A stretch of 64,000 nucleotides of DNA, from NCBI RefSeq assembly GCF_002288925.2, contig NW_022098057.1, forward strand, positions 65,906,193 through 65,970,192, in the 5' to 3' direction. Below, piece by piece: positions 36,782 to 50,549 of this stretch. Under the pieces are notes generated by a model that was not told the DNA's origin, did no database searches, and worked only from the letters and a program-made list of their open reading frames with translations. This DNA comes from Delphinapterus leucas (Eukaryota > Chordata > Mammalia > Artiodactyla > Monodontidae). Numbering within the stretch: position 1 is the first letter of the stretch; each line of letters begins with the position of its first letter. The position numbers and the translations under genes were made by a program.

Positions 36782-37464
36782 ACAACTCATCTGTATTTTC
36801 AGTGATGCTTGGAGAAGAAGAAAAGTTATAGATAGGTGACAATTTGCCATCTTAACCTGCAAACCCACTAGGATTTACTAGGGTTGTGAAAGTTTTCTCT
36901 TCATGATATTTGGAAGTTGGAATATTTAATGTTTTCTTCATGAATAATGCTCCCTCCTTTCCTTTTCTCACCTCAGGTAAATTCTGTCCAAGCAGTATCT
37001 TGGCTAAACTTAGTTTCTACATTTCATGGTTTACATAACACTTGAGAACATCTAATTCTTTTCCCCCATTTGAACAGGAGACAAGTTCTAGGTAAAACTT
37101 TCTAGATAATTGTATCTTTTATGGTCACTTAAGATGCATTTTTAAAAGTTGCTGAAAATTTATGGGAAAAAGATGAAAATGATAACTCTTCCTCAAATAA
37201 GAAATACAAAACTTCATCTTTGTCAAAAAATAGCGATTTCTAAGTGTGTACCAACTGTAATGTTACTATTAATACAGTTAAAAAACTGAAAATACCTAGA
37301 GAAAAGTAATGCTGCTTTAAGCACTAATATTCTTTAAACTACTTATTCAGAAATATACCAGGGTGGTTTATCTATCCTCATCAAATTTTATATTTTAAGA
37401 TACAGTGCAGTGTCAATTTTCACTTGAAAAAATGATGTACTAGATTGTAGGCTTTTCTATAACT

Positions 37465-37690
37465 TTTTTTGGGTTCATTTACTGAACATCTGTAGAATAT
37501 CAGGCACTGTCCTGGTATGAAGGATATAGCAATACCTACAGTGGAGAATTTTGAACTAGGGTAGCCTAAGATAGAAGAGGTGAGGAGAACAGGAAGATGG
37601 ACAGCAAGGCAGAAAGATGAAAGAAAAAAGATCTGAAGGAATGATAATAAAGTAGGAGTGGACATGGTGACAGCAGACATTCAGCTCTGA
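37465..37690 (-). mobile_element. L2 fragment
   Basis: Reverse-oriented L2 end pattern: CATTTACTGAACATCTGTAGAATATCAGGCACTGTCC, then AAGGATATAGCAATACC. It is diverged. Confidence 0.5.
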
Positions 37691-39217
37691 GAGAAACTGA
37701 AGAAACTTGCTAGGAGTTGAGATATAAATAGGGAAAGGGCTGGGCTGGCTTATCCTATGTAGTTAATACCACAACCAGCAGTTCTTCTGGTTTTATTTTT
37801 CTACACTATCTGTATGTTCTCAGAATCTTGGCCAAACCAGCAAGCTAAGCCTACTTGTCTGCTAATGGGCCAGTTTTCTCAGGCGTTTTATCACTCTAAC
37901 CATTTTAAGCGTGGCCTGCTGCACTCAAGAGTTATCCTAGCTATACTTCAATAAAATTAAAAAGAAGAAGAGAAAATACAAGAATTGCATTTAAAAAGAA
38001 GTTAACCTAAAATATGGAGGAGTGTGTAGATGTAAAGGGGTTTCCGGTAAAACACTGAGCTCTCAGCTTTCCTTATATCCAGGGTATCCTAAGTAATGAC
38101 TGGGCAATAAAGGCCGTCCAAGTGAAGGAAAAAGAAAAGAGCCCTCATGAATATTCATGTAGAAATCATGTTGCATTCATCTGTAGAAAGAGAGTCCTTG
38201 GATGAGGCAACTGTAGAGTGATGGCAGATGACGAACTGTTTGGAAGTCGGGGTGCTTTTATTCTCACTATCTGTGTACCCCCCACTGGACGCAAGCTTGT
38301 ATCTAAGAAACCCTTTTGCCCCACCTTCCTTTTCCAAGATGCAATCCTGAGAGATGAAATAGCAAATGAGCAGAGAGAAGGATAGAAGCTCACCTTTTGT
38401 CTGTTCAGCTGGAACTTCAGAATTAAAGCCTTTTTGGAAGCATAAACGTATGAAATTCATATGTTCTATGCCTTACATCCTTTTGTTTTTTAAATACAGA
38501 ATCTCTTTGCACATCGTTTGTTTTACTTTCTGAGGTGAAGCATTTATATTCTAACACAATGTGTTAACAATATTAGCAATTTAAATGTTTTAGCCCACAC
38601 AGCAAAGGGAATGAGAAATATTGGTGAGTTTTATGTTTCTTCCTTTTAAAAGCAGTTTTATGTCTTATGATTTAAACTATAAGAGCAGAGAAAGGTGACT
38701 TTTGCTTTACTTGATAAAACTACCTAATTCTCTTTCCCTTATGTGTTAAAAATATACATAAATATATAGCAAATAATTGAAAATATAAAATATGAGATAT
38801 GTAGATCACTTAAGATTTTGAAAAGGCCTTCCAATTTATAACTTTAAGAAGGCATTCATTCTATATTTGAAATAAATATTGTATCAGGGAGGAGGAATTA
38901 TTTTTCTGTGCTCTAAATGATGGCTCTTTTTCTTTCTCTTGGACATTGTGTTAGAGTAATTATAGGCTATTATTATTGCCTTTTGCATGAATATTCTCCT
39001 GTAAAGAATTGGTTTGTTTTACTTTGTAGAGCCTTGAATCACTGGAAACATTATACAGTAATGCCAATGAGAAATACTTTAACATAAAGGAGAATAATTC
39101 TGTCTGACATTTATTTTTACATGATAAAAATTTACATGTATTCTGATATGATAAGTAATGGGCAAAAATTCAGTTTATATAACACCTTAGTAATTGTTTA
39201 TTAAAATTCACTGAGAG

Positions 39218-39427
39218 GGCTTCTCTGGTGGCGCAGTGGTTGAGAGTCCGCCTGCCGATGCAGGGGACACGGGTTTGTGCTCCGGTCCGGGAAGATCCCA
39301 CATGCCGCGGAGCGGCTGGGCCCGTGAGCCATGGCCGCTGAGCCTGCGCGTCCGGAGCCTGCGCTCCGCAGCGGGAGGGGCCACAACAGTGAGAGGCCCG
39401 CGTACAGCAAAAAAAAAAAAAAAAAAG
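39218..39427 (+). mobile_element. CHR-type SINE, short form
   Basis: Sense-orientation short SINE starting GGCTTCTCTGGTGGCGCAG with an A-tail at 39409-39426. The direct repeats TTCACTGAGAG (39207-39217) and TTCCCTGAGAG (39428-39438) differ at one base. Confidence 0.95.
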
Positions 39428-42014
39428 TTCCCTGAGAGTGAGAGCACACTTTTATGTGAAATCTGGTATTTCAATGTCTGGCTGTGGGGAATTTATCAGA
39501 GAATTTGGTGAAATGACTCTGCCAGTTTCCAAGAGGCAAAACGCTTCTGTATTATGTGAATCTGCAGAGATTACAGGAAGGTAGAATTAAATTATGAATT
39601 GTCTTAGAACACTGGAGCCTCAACTGTTATAAATGTGGGAATAAACAAAGAACAGCCAAACGAAAACATGCAGAAACTATTCAGAGCTCACTGTAGCCAT
39701 CATCACTTGTTTTGGCAGTGACACAAAGGCCGTCAGGGAAGAGGGAAAGCTTTAAAATGGAAAAAAGGGAAGACTTCAGGTATCTCTGATTGGAGATTAA
39801 TGACACAGGGAAGAAGCAGGCCATCGTATGTATGTCATTGGTTTGGGTAGCACATTTTGCTTTCTCTGATTGTTACTGAATTTAAAGCAGGGGCAAATAG
39901 AGCTAGGCTGGCTGTTGTTGTTCAAGTCCATTCTGGGCCAATTGCTACAGAGACTGTGGTTTAATTTCTTGACGTAGTTGCGGCAGAAGTTGTGGGTCAA
40001 AGCTCTCTTGTCATATTTAGTCTGGTCATTGTCCCTTTGTCTATTCAGTCTCTCAGAAATTTAACTGATAATCATTTATTTGAGTTGGTGATGGATAGAT
40101 AATTATGCAGACAATATTGGATTAATTTTATATTTAAAAACAAAATATTGTATTTAAAAAAGAAGAGCAGTCTGTGAAACTCTGTATCCTAAATCAATGT
40201 CCAGTGAGTTTAAAAGTAACTGGTTAAAAGAAAAAAAACAGTGATATATTCCAATAGATGAATCTTTGTAAATATAACTAATTTCATCAGCCTTATTCTT
40301 GCTGTGTTCAAGAACCATTAATTAGTGAAGTTTGGAGTTAATTTTCCCTTCTGTAGTACTTCGTTGAGTATTATCTACAAATAGGCTATTTTTTCACTTT
40401 GATAACTTAAATTTCCACTCTTATGTCTAACTCTCTCATGTCTAAAAGTTTTAACACCTTATCCTCAACCTTATCATGTTTTCTTGCCTCAGATCCTTTC
40501 ATTTTTCCTCTACTTTTAGCATTGTATTTTGCCTTTCTTATACCGCCTAGACCACTTGGCCTACACTGTAACAGCCACTCTCTTGATCGCTTTGTCTCTC
40601 GCGACCACATGACATGCAAAATCTCAACACTGCTTCAGTCCAAACACTGCCTCCTTCTGTCTTCTGATTGGGCTTCAGACTGTGAATTTCACCCCTTCTT
40701 TCCTTATGATCAGGGATGTGTTTGTACCAGGAGGTGTTAGAGAAAGAGGGGGCCTCAAAGAGATACTAAATTCTTATTACTCTGGTATGTAGTTGCTTGT
40801 CATTTTTAATTTGGGGCGGAAGGATCCTCCCTCTAGATGAACTTCTCTATTACTTTCTTTAAGTCTTTGGGTTCTGTTGAGCACTCTACCTTGATTACAG
40901 GTAATTTCCTCTTCTTGTCCCATCCTTCGCTTGGAATAAGTATCCACATTGAAGGCAGTCTTTGATATTTACATTTTGTGACCATATTCCCTGATTGTGG
41001 GTAAGAATTGATCTCAGTGCCCTCACCTTGGTGCTCACAGACTCATTAGTCAGGTCCTTTCTGCTTTGTCTTGCCAACAAATGCACTGGTCAGTTGCATG
41101 CAACTATATAAATATTATCATTGTAATTATCATGACGCTTAAAATGTGAGGCTGCCTTCCTTTGCTCATAGGAAAGGTCAAGGCCATCAGAGTGGCCATT
41201 TAGTGATTTCTCCATGGAAGCTTACTCTTTGCTTTCAAATCTTCATGTTTATTTTCTTAGATTCATTTTTACTATAAACATAGGATTTATTTTACAAATG
41301 CTTATTAATGGATTTTTTATTGGATTAAAGTATTTTTGTCCGTTAATAACAACAAAAGACAAAAAAAATCATAATTCCATTATTGTAGAGACCAAAACAT
41401 CCAGAGTTTTAAATTAGATATTCTTGGGAATTAAATGTGTTAGAAGGGGGTACTATATTTCGAGTTTTCCTTAGGGAAACACCCTTAACCCCCCCAAATT
41501 CCACCATCATTTGCAGAGAATATTTCTTTATGTCCTACAAGGAAAAACTAAAACTTCAGGAAGCGTTTCCATCATATTTCTGATCTGATGGAATTGATAG
41601 TATGTGGGAGAGTAGAAATAAAAATGAAAGGAAATGATTTGTAGGAATAAAAACATTAAATATATTATTTTTCCCTTTGAACTTTGAAGCTCTTTTGTTG
41701 GTGGTGTTCATCATAATTTGCCCACATACGCAGGGAACATATTCACAGTTGTCTTATGGATAATTTATTGCAACTATTTGGGACCTACAAAATGTTTTTG
41801 AAGTTCATCAACATATTATGACCTTGGAAAAAGAAGCTGAATTATATTTAATGGAAGTTTTGACTTTTTAGTTTAAACAGATATTAACTACCTAAGGAAT
41901 TATTTTTCAAGTAGATAAAGGAAAAACAAAATGTAGTGTTATAAAGTCCATGAAGATGCTAAGAGAAGTCAATATTCATTGAACTATTTGTTCATTCATG
42001 TACTCTTTTATTTA

Positions 42015-42390
42015 TGCATGCATTTAAAAATATTTAGTGAGCACCTATTATACGTTGATTCTATTCTTCATATAGAAAGCAGAAATCTAGATTTGGATTC
42101 AATGTTTGCCCTCAAGGATTTGTAGAAATTAGGGAAGGAATAAATATAGCTATTAGGAACCCAGGAAGTGACCAGCTATGCCTTGAGCAAAATACTTTAC
42201 AGAAGAGGAACTGTTTGAGCTCAGTCTTGAAGAATGAGTGGAAGTTTCCCAGGGTAAGAAGGAGAAAGGCACTTCAAAGAAGGAATGTTAAATGTAGGGC
42301 ATGATTAGAAGGAAGAGAAGCAGGAGATGTACTAGGGTGAGTTGGGAGCAGCATCATAAAGAACTTGGAATTGGAATTTCAACTTATAAA
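42015..42390 (-). mobile_element. L2 fragment
   Basis: Reverse-oriented L2 pattern: ATTTAGTGAGCACCTATTATACG, GTTTGCCCTCAAGGATTTGTAG, then GTTTGAGCTCAGTCTTGAAGAATGAGTGGAAG. Confidence 0.7.
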
Positions 42391-42750
42391 AACCTGGGGA
42401 TGCCAGTGTTTAACATGACTCTAATGTGTTGCATATGAAAAATAGGGGAAAATAAAGGTGCTTTTTTTTTTTAAATTTTACTGGAATCTGAGTTTTGAAG
42501 AAAAGATAATTTTGAGGATAGAGTTCAAATACAGATATTTTGAATTTCAGATAAAACATGTAAGTGAAAATATCTAATTTCCTATTGAAAAGAGGAATGA
42601 GAGTTTAGAATAATACTAGGTATAGATATAAATTTGGGAATTATTCTCAAAGAGACTGTTGTTAAAGCTGTTAAGAGTCAATGAGCTTCTCAAGGCAGGC
42701 TATGTGAAAAAAGAAGAAAACTGTAGTCTGAGTATTAAAATCTATTCAAG

Positions 42751-42898
42751 GGACTTCCCTGGCAGTCCAGTGGTTAGAACTTCACGCTTCCGCTGCAGGG
42801 GGCAAGGGCTCTGTCCCTGGTCAGGGAACAAAGATCCCACAAGCCACATTCAGCATGGCCAAAAATAATAATAATAATAATAAAATAATAATTTACAA
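42751..42898 (+). mobile_element. CHR-related SINE with (AAT)n tail
   Basis: Head GGGACTTCCCTGGCAGTCC, body with AGATCCCACAAGCCAC, and an ATAATAATAATAATA tail at about 42864-42892. Direct repeats AAAATCTATTCAA flank it at 42738-42750 and 42911-42923. This is the same older subtype as the copy at 13.8 kb. Confidence 0.9.
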
Positions 42899-43869
42899 AT
42901 AAAAAATAATAAAATCTATTCAAAAATTTAAAATATTAAAATACTTATTAGCCTGCTTCTCTTTCATAAATTATTTAAAAGTTCTTGTATATGTGATAAT
43001 GTACCATCTTAATGGGCCCAGAAATGGGAATATTTTATGTGTCCCATGGATCCCTTGCAGACCCAAATGGTCATGTCTCTATGGAAAAAAGAGCTGTACT
43101 TTCCTCAGTTCCTTTTTTCAGATTGGAGTTTAGTAGTCTAGAAGAAGATATACTTATATTTTCAGTAGTCCTTCAATGTAACAAAAAAAGAAATGAAAAT
43201 TTAACTTTGAATCTGTACCACAGTACTCTCATTTGCCCTGGGGTAGGAATATATAATAGCAACAGGGTTCAAGCAATGAACACTTTCTTTTTCATTTCAT
43301 TTTTAAGCTAAAGCTAGAGCACCTTATATTATTAGAAGACAGTTTTAGTAAAGATGTCACTAGAAATACCAAAATAATAAGTAAATATATAAATGTACTC
43401 TACACAGAATATTTTAATGTTATAACGATTAGTAATATTTTTGTTTAATGCTTTTTACCTTACGCTTTGCTTTTTGAATGTGGTTTAAGAGCAGGGGTTG
43501 TAGTGCCACAACAAATTTTCAAGTGTACATAATTTGGGCAGAAAACAAAGAAAGCCACAACAATTTGGGATTTGGGTAGATGAAACCTAGCAATATGTCA
43601 TGAGTGCATATTGGAAGTGACTCTCATTTCTTCCCAATATGGAGTACTTTGGCTTTTGAGATGTTTCTTTAGGCTTAGAGTACACAAGAAGCTTTCTGGT
43701 ATCTGCTTAATTGAGATAAACCATGCCAACAAAATTCTAAGTGTATAAGACTTTCAGGTTTTTTTGTTTGTTTTCCCAGCAGATTATTTTTCTCATTGAA
43801 TTTTTCCAGGTGCATATGAAAGTACTATTCACATGGAAAATGCCAAGAGGTTATCATTTGTTTGTCTGG

Positions 43870-44125
43870 TGTTTAATGATAAATACTGGCTTTAGAATCC
43901 AACACACCAGGTTCAAATCCTGACTTGGCTACTGGATGCTTTTTGTGGTATGGATACATCACTTACACTCTCCAAATTCAGGTTTTGTTTTGTTTTTTTT
44001 CCTCATTAACATGAGGAAAGCAAAACCCACCTGATAGGCTTGCTGTGACAATTATATAGATAATGCATATAAAAACCACTGGGTTGTAGAGTAGGGATAT
44101 TATAAACGGTGACTAATATTTTCAA
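43870..44125 (+). mobile_element. MIR SINE fossil
   Basis: The MIR order is present: ACTGGCTTTAGAATCCAACACACCAGGTTCAAATCCTGACTTGGCTAC, then ACCTGATAGGCTTGCTGTGACAATTATATAG. A TTTTG/T-run is inserted at about 43983-44000. Confidence 0.75.
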
Positions 44126-45884
44126 ATGATTTTAAATTCTTTAAAAACTAATGTGAATAGGCAAGAGAAAAAGCCGTAAGAAAAAGTGGGTGTGGAATTT
44201 TAAATTCCTTACAGAATCCCACAAAATTTAGAGAGAACATGGGACATACAGGCATAACGCATGGTGGGGAAATGAGAAAGTTTATAGTCAACAGCTGATG
44301 GCAAAGAGAGGTTGAAATATTTTGGCCATAAAATGGCATGGATACTAATCCATTATTAATAATATTAAAGGAGAGCCAAAGGATGAAGTACAGTAGGGAG
44401 AGAAATAGGTTATATTCTACATTGCCAGAAATGAGAAGATAAAATTTCCTCAGGTAGGCATTTCTAGTCAGTTTCAAAAGAGACAGTTATTGAAGGGTGT
44501 TGTTTAAAATAGCTATAAAATTTGCTTTGGTATACCCTTGATTTTTCTGGATAAAGAATGTGATTATAAAGCAATGAAACTCTACATTTAAACAAAAATA
44601 GACCTATTACATTTTTAGACACATCATAACTAACATCATGATATCCCTTGAGGTCTACCTCCTACAAAATATTTTATTAGAAAGGGCAGATTGATGCATT
44701 GCAGGACTGTCAATTTGCCAGCTGGTCACCATATGTTAGACTGGTGTTTAACAATGAGTATGGGCTGACCCCTGCTGAAGAACATGGATAGTACCAGGGT
44801 ACCTGAGGCAATTGCAACCCACAAGCGAAAACATTCTCTCTCAGATTTGTAATGGAATACCAAGAGATGTCAAGGTGAGTCACATCACATAAATGTCACC
44901 TGCTCTGACAGCGTTCAGGACATCTGCCCGTGGTGCTTTTCTTCCAATTTTCTCCTTGTATAATGAAGCAACTCTAAGATACCAGTGGAGACTGGTAGTC
45001 TTTTACAGTGTACCGATAGAAAAGAACATTTTGTATTTCAAGTCTGGCTAATTTGTTATAGTTAAGGGCAGATACTAAATCGCAATTGCCCTTGATGAGA
45101 GCAAAACTCATTTAATATAATTACATGGAAAAATTAACCTAAAAAAAAATAGGCCTGAATAGCTGTGTAGTACTTAATGACTGCATTGCCAGTGGAATTG
45201 CTGACTTTGGGGTCAATATCTGTCCCTATTTTTAATAAAGAAAGATATGTAAAAGTTACTCTTTTTAACAAATTCCATATTCTAACAGACAAATGGTTCA
45301 GTATTTAAAAGACAGCGTCTAGTATATTTCCAAGTCATAATTTCTTTTTCTTTTCCATGTTTGCTTCTTTACTTTTAGGTGTTCCCTCCTTCATATTGAC
45401 ATTAAATCATTTATCTTTCTGTAACTATTCTAGGTTGTTTTTTTCTTCTACTACCCCGATAGCTACTTTATGTTTGCTACTTTCCATGGTTATTGCTTAT
45501 CAACACACCTTCTGGTTTCTTCTCTTCTGTTTGTCTGGGCTCAACATAATTGGTTTTTATTTGTCAATTTTGCCTTTTCTTTCTACAATCTGCTTCTCTT
45601 ATCTTGTCCTCTAATAGACCTATTCTCCATCAACCCATTCTTTTTTTATTTTTCCACCTTCTCCTATTTCTCCTTTCAACATTTGCCTCTTCCCCATGAC
45701 CCTCCTTATCCATATGTCATCAATGATTCTTTCCCTTTATTTTTGCCCCTATCATTTTTTGCTTCTTTCTTACAAGTGACTTACTTCCAATGTTTCTGTG
45801 CCATCTCTTTCCCCTTATATTTATATAGTTATTTCCATATCATTCTTTTTCCTCCAGCCTCCTTTACTCACACTTAGAAATAAG

Positions 45885-46530
45885 TATTTATTGAGGTTCA
45901 CTACATGCTGATAATATAAGGGCCTAATATGACACAGACCTTTCCTTTAAGGAGTTCCCATCTAGAAGAGACAGACATATAAATCAACAAGATAAGATAA
46001 ATATGTAGAAAATGCAAGGATACAAAGAGATACAGGATTTTATAGAAGCCCTAGGGAATGTGCTGTGGCTTAGGAGAGGGTGGCATCAAGAAAAAATTTC
46101 CTAGATGGTGTGTTACCTTGTCTAAGTCTTGAAGGATGAGTAGTAAGTAAATTGGCATTGCTGGAGTGTAAATGGAAGGCAGAGAATGTGGAGAGAGGGA
46201 GCTTGGAGACAGGAAATGGTATTGCTGTAGAGGGAATGATTTGTCATACTGAGAAACATGGACATGAATGGGAATCTTGGATGCATTTCAAGCAGGAAAT
46301 AGCCATAACTGATACTCATTTTGACCATATATTTGGTCAGCTATTTAGAGAATAGACTTGAGAGATATACTTGGATGCTGGTAGGCTTGCCAGCTGAAGA
46401 CTGTTTTATGAAAATCTGGATCAGGGTGGCAAAGAGAAAAATACCAGAGAGAGCAGATTCAAGAATTATTTATGTGAAAAAGTTGACAGAACTTAATTGC
46501 TGATTGAATATGGGTAGTAAGGGAAAGGAT
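45885..46530 (-). mobile_element. L2 element, long fragment
   Basis: Reverse-oriented L2 over about 640 bases: AAGTATTTATTGAGGTTCACTACATGCTG, CCTTTAAGGAGTTCCCATCTAG, then GTCTTGAAGGATGAGTAG, then a diverged part. Short open frames in this stretch are chance frames. Confidence 0.7.
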
Positions 46531-48744
46531 GATACTTGGAGTAACGAGGTGGAAGAGGACGATGACGTCAGAAGCTGAGAGAGGAGGAACACGGCAGAGG
46601 AGCAGCTCATCCTTTGTTCTCCCTCCCTAGCGGTCTTCCAATAATATTGATAACCTGGTTTTTTTAAAGCGGACCATAATTTTTCAAGCTCTCACCTATC
46701 TGTTACTTAATCCTCATGAGTATTCTCTGAAATTGAGCAGTTAATATCCACAGTTTTCAGATAAGAGCCTTGAAAAAGCCTTTTCTCACCTGTATATCCT
46801 AGTGACAGTAGGTTATTTAAATGCTCAAAATGTTTTCAGTTAGACAGCTTCAGACCCTGTCCTGGCAGTTAGGCTGCTGGGATGCCGGCCTGGGTGATGC
46901 AGCCATGAAGGCGCTGGCTTCACAGACATGAGCAATTTTAAAGATGATCCCCATTAGGTGCATCCTTAACGTGTAACTGCCACAGTAACACATATCATTC
47001 AGTACCTCCTACACAGAAATTTTCTGTCACTTGAAGAGACACCTTCAAGTAAAAGCAAGCTACCAATTGGCTTAGAATTCACCCTTAATAAACAAATAGT
47101 TCATATACACACAGTATGTGGCAGACCCATGTTTTTATATATGTGTGTGTTACATATAGGCTTAAGACTGTATTAATGACTCTCAGGTTCATTCTAATAA
47201 TCTTTTCACATTTGCTGCACATTTGTTTTGTATTCCTGTGGAGTTGTAATACAGACAGAGATGTTATTTTCAAAGCAATGTGCAAGTGTTTGGTATAAAA
47301 CAAAGGCCTCTGTGTTCTCCCAGCCCAGCTGAAAACCAGAGAAATTGCTTTTCTAGTAGCGGCAACAACACAGGGGAGGCTGATGATAACGGAGGCCTTT
47401 CCTGCTCTGCTCTCATGTTCATTTCAAATGGGGAATGGGCATAGGTAGGAGGAAGGGCACTCTGCCAGGAACTGACTCCACTTTGCTATGTGAATGTGTC
47501 ATCACATCATGCTTCATTTACTGTGTGTTTCTAGGTGGTGGCAATGATGAGGGTCCTTGAATAAATTTAATCCTCTTTCTCCATCCCCAATATTATTAAA
47601 GTTATGTTTAGGTTTAAGGTTTAGGTATAAGATGAGGATTCGTGATATGAATTGGGTATTTATTCATTCAGTAGGCAAATAAGGAAGACAAAATGGATTG
47701 AATTATGATTCCTGTGAGGAGCTTGACTATGGCCTAACCTCATAAACTAATTGAAGGGATCTGTCAAATTATATTTAGCAGTATAAAAATCTTGGATTGC
47801 AAGGGAGAGTTACATTAGAATTAATCTGAGTGTTGTTTACATTAACCGGTGTTTATTCTTTTAACCAGATTTATTTCTGAACTATCCTGACCCAGGAGGG
47901 CATAATATTCTAGAAAACTGAGTTTATTAAGCAACGTTTTCCTGTATAGATATATCATTTTTCTGACATGATTCAAATCTGAATCATTTTAAAATTTGGC
48001 GCTACTGTATAAATTCTGTGCACCTCTATGATAAGCCTCTGTAATAGAAGCCTGGACAAACAATTCTCTTTCTGAACTCCTAGATGAGTTCAGCTGCGTA
48101 TATGTGCATAGTTTCAACAAAAGTAAACCCAGTTAGAACAGTTGTTCTCAAACTGTGATCAGAAATATCTGAATGTCAGGGTGTAGTGATTGAGAATATT
48201 TGTAGCTTCTTAGTTTATTCTGCCATGAACTGTTTCAAAAATACCGGCTTAAAATGCATGTTTAATATAATTCGCCATCATCTGGAGGAAATAATGATGT
48301 ATACAACTCTTTGTGTAGACTGCTGCCATCCATGTGTGTTAATACCAAATATACACTTCTGTGCTTGTGTATCTATAAAACATCTTTGGGTGTTTTCCGC
48401 TAGACAAGGGGACAAAGGGACAAGGCAGGGGTAAAAGAGATATTTATTTTTTACTCTATAAGCTTTATCCATTTAAATCACCTGAAACTATTTTTCACAA
48501 GTTTCTAGCTTACAAACATGTATGTATGTGGAAGGGGGTGCAGGTATGTGGGAGATGAGGACACGGTGTGTGTAAAATCAAAGGATATAGAAAAGTATAT
48601 GATATTTTGTTGCATTCACCTGGACACCAGGTAAATTTTGATTTCTCCTAAGAAAAATTCTGTTTTCATTTTTAAAAAATCATCAGTTAATGTGCATAAT
48701 AGGCAGTCTTGCCCATTCTTCATCCCTACCCCATCCCTAACCCC

Positions 48745-48865
48745 TACTACATAATTAAGTATTTATAGAGTTCTCCTATGACCAGGCCCTATGCTAGACT
48801 TTGGGAATATAAGGCAAGTGACATATGGTTGCTAACCTCAGATATTGGCAGTAGAAACATAAACA
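48745..48865 (-). mobile_element. L2 fragment
   Basis: Reverse-oriented pattern: ATTTATAGAGTTCTCCTATGACCAGGCCCTATGCTAGAC, then CTAACCTCAGATATTGG. Short and diverged. Confidence 0.5.
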
Positions 48866-49146
48866 GCTGAAGAAATATGTGTAATATAAATTCATCCCAA
48901 ATACCTCATCTAAAAAGGTTTATGTGTGAGTCAGAATTTTCTATTGAGAATCTAATATGTTTATTACAAAGGTTAAGGTAGAAAATACTGTTTATCCTTG
49001 TATTACGCTACTATTCTCTCTCTCTGTCTCTCATGGGAATATTGATCTATTTCCTCCCAATCCTTTATTTTGTTTGGTTTGATTTTGTTTTTAATCCTGT
49101 GCTTCTTCTGTAGTACTGTAAGTTTCTGTCTTATTCTTGGATTATT

Positions 49147-50549
49147 CTCTCTTTTTTTTGAATTAATATATTTGATTTTATTTTCTCCGTTTTTTTTTTT
49201 AACATCTTTATTGGAGTATAATTGCTTTACAACGGTGTGCTAGTTTCTGCTTTATAACAAAGTGAATCAGTTATACGTATACATATATCCCCATATCTCT
49301 TCCCTCTTGTGTCTCCCACCCTCCCTATCCCACCCCCCAAGGTGGTCACAAAGCACCGAGCTGATCTCCCTGTGCTATGTGGCTGCTTCCCACTAGCTAT
49401 CTATTTTACATTTGATAGTATATATGTGTCCATGCCACTCTCTCACTTTGTCCCAGCTTACCCTTCCCCCTCCCCATATATCCTCAAGTCCATTCTCTAG
49501 TAGGTCTGTGTCTTTATTCCCGTCTTGCTCCTAGGTTCTTCATGACCTTTTTTTTTTCCCCCTTAGATTCCATATGTGTTAGCATATGGTATTTGTTTTT
49601 CTCTTTCTGACTTACTTCACTCTGTATGACAGTCCCTAGGTCCATCCACCTCACTACACATAACTCAATTTCGTTTCTTCTTATCAAACACATGAAAGAA
49701 TGCTCAACATCATTAATCATTAGAGAAATGCGAATCAAAACTACAATGAGATATCATCTCACACCGGTCAGAATGGCCATCTTCAAAAAATCTACAAACA
49801 ATAAATGCTGGAGAGGGTATGGAGAAAAGGGTACCCTCTTGCGCTGTTGGTGGGAATGTAAATTGATACAGCCACTATGGAGAACAGTAGGGAGGTTCCT
49901 TAAAAAACTAAAAATATCCTCAAGTCCGTTCTCCAGTAGGTCTGTGTCTTTATTCCTGTCTTACCCCTAGGTTCTTCATGACATTTTTTTTTTCTTAAAT
50001 TCCATATATATGTGTTAGCATACGGTATTTGTCTTTTTCTTTCTGACTTACGGACTTGAGGATATGGGGAGGGGGAAGGGTGAGCTGTGACAGGGTGAGA
50101 GAGAGTCATGGACATATATACACTAACAAATGTAAGGTAGATAGCTAGTGGGAAGCAGCCGCATGGCACAGGGATATCGGCTCGGTCCTTTGTGACCGCC
50201 TGGAGAGGTGGGATAGGGAGGGAGGGAGACGCAAGAGGGAAGAGATATGGGAACATATGTATATGTATAACTGATTCACTTTGATATAAAGCAGAAACTA
50301 ACACCATTGTAAAGCAATTATACCCCAATAAAGATGTTAAAAAAAAAAAAAACTAAAAATAGAACTACCATACGACCCAGAAATCCCACTACTGGGCATA
50401 GACCCTGAGAAAACCATAATTCAAAAAGAGTCATGTACCACATTGTTCATTGCAGCTCTATTTACAATAGCCAGGACATGGAAGCAACCTAAGTGCACAT
50501 TGACAGATGAATGGATAAAGAAGATGTGGCACATATATACAATGGAATA
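49147..50549 (-). mobile_element. Twin-primed (5'-inverted) L1 with nested L1
   Basis: Identical 16-base direct repeats TTATTCTTGGATTATT lie at 49131-49146 and 50550-50565. Inside, 49190-49682 is the L1 3' end on the minus strand. The stretch 49683-50549 is the adjoining upstream part of L1 (ORF2 C-terminal wording, Cys-rich motif near 49820-49865) on the plus strand. The two arms meet near the L1 position just after ACAATGGAATATTA, with only about a dozen bases lost. The inverted arm is interrupted by a second L1 at 49917-50346. Beyond the first T-run there are about 30 foreign bases and a second T-run, suggesting a 3' transduction. Confidence 0.9.
49917..50346 (+). mobile_element. Inner twin-primed L1 3' end, nested
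   Basis: The direct repeats AAAAAACTAAAAATA lie at 49902-49916 and 50347-50361. The first arm (49917-50050) reads as L1 on the minus strand and the second (50051-50346) as L1 3' UTR on the plus strand with an A-tail. The element sits inside the inverted arm of the surrounding L1, so it is younger. Confidence 0.9.

Noticed and set aside
44845..44874. A 30-base segment with AG before it and a strong GTGAGT after it, like a micro-exon
   Set aside because: One reading frame has a stop, there is no similarity to alpha-catenin, and such short matches occur by chance.
45357..45877. Two overlapping open frames rich in Phe, Leu and Ser
   Set aside because: They come from a pyrimidine-rich tract, which yields hydrophobic frames without being coding.
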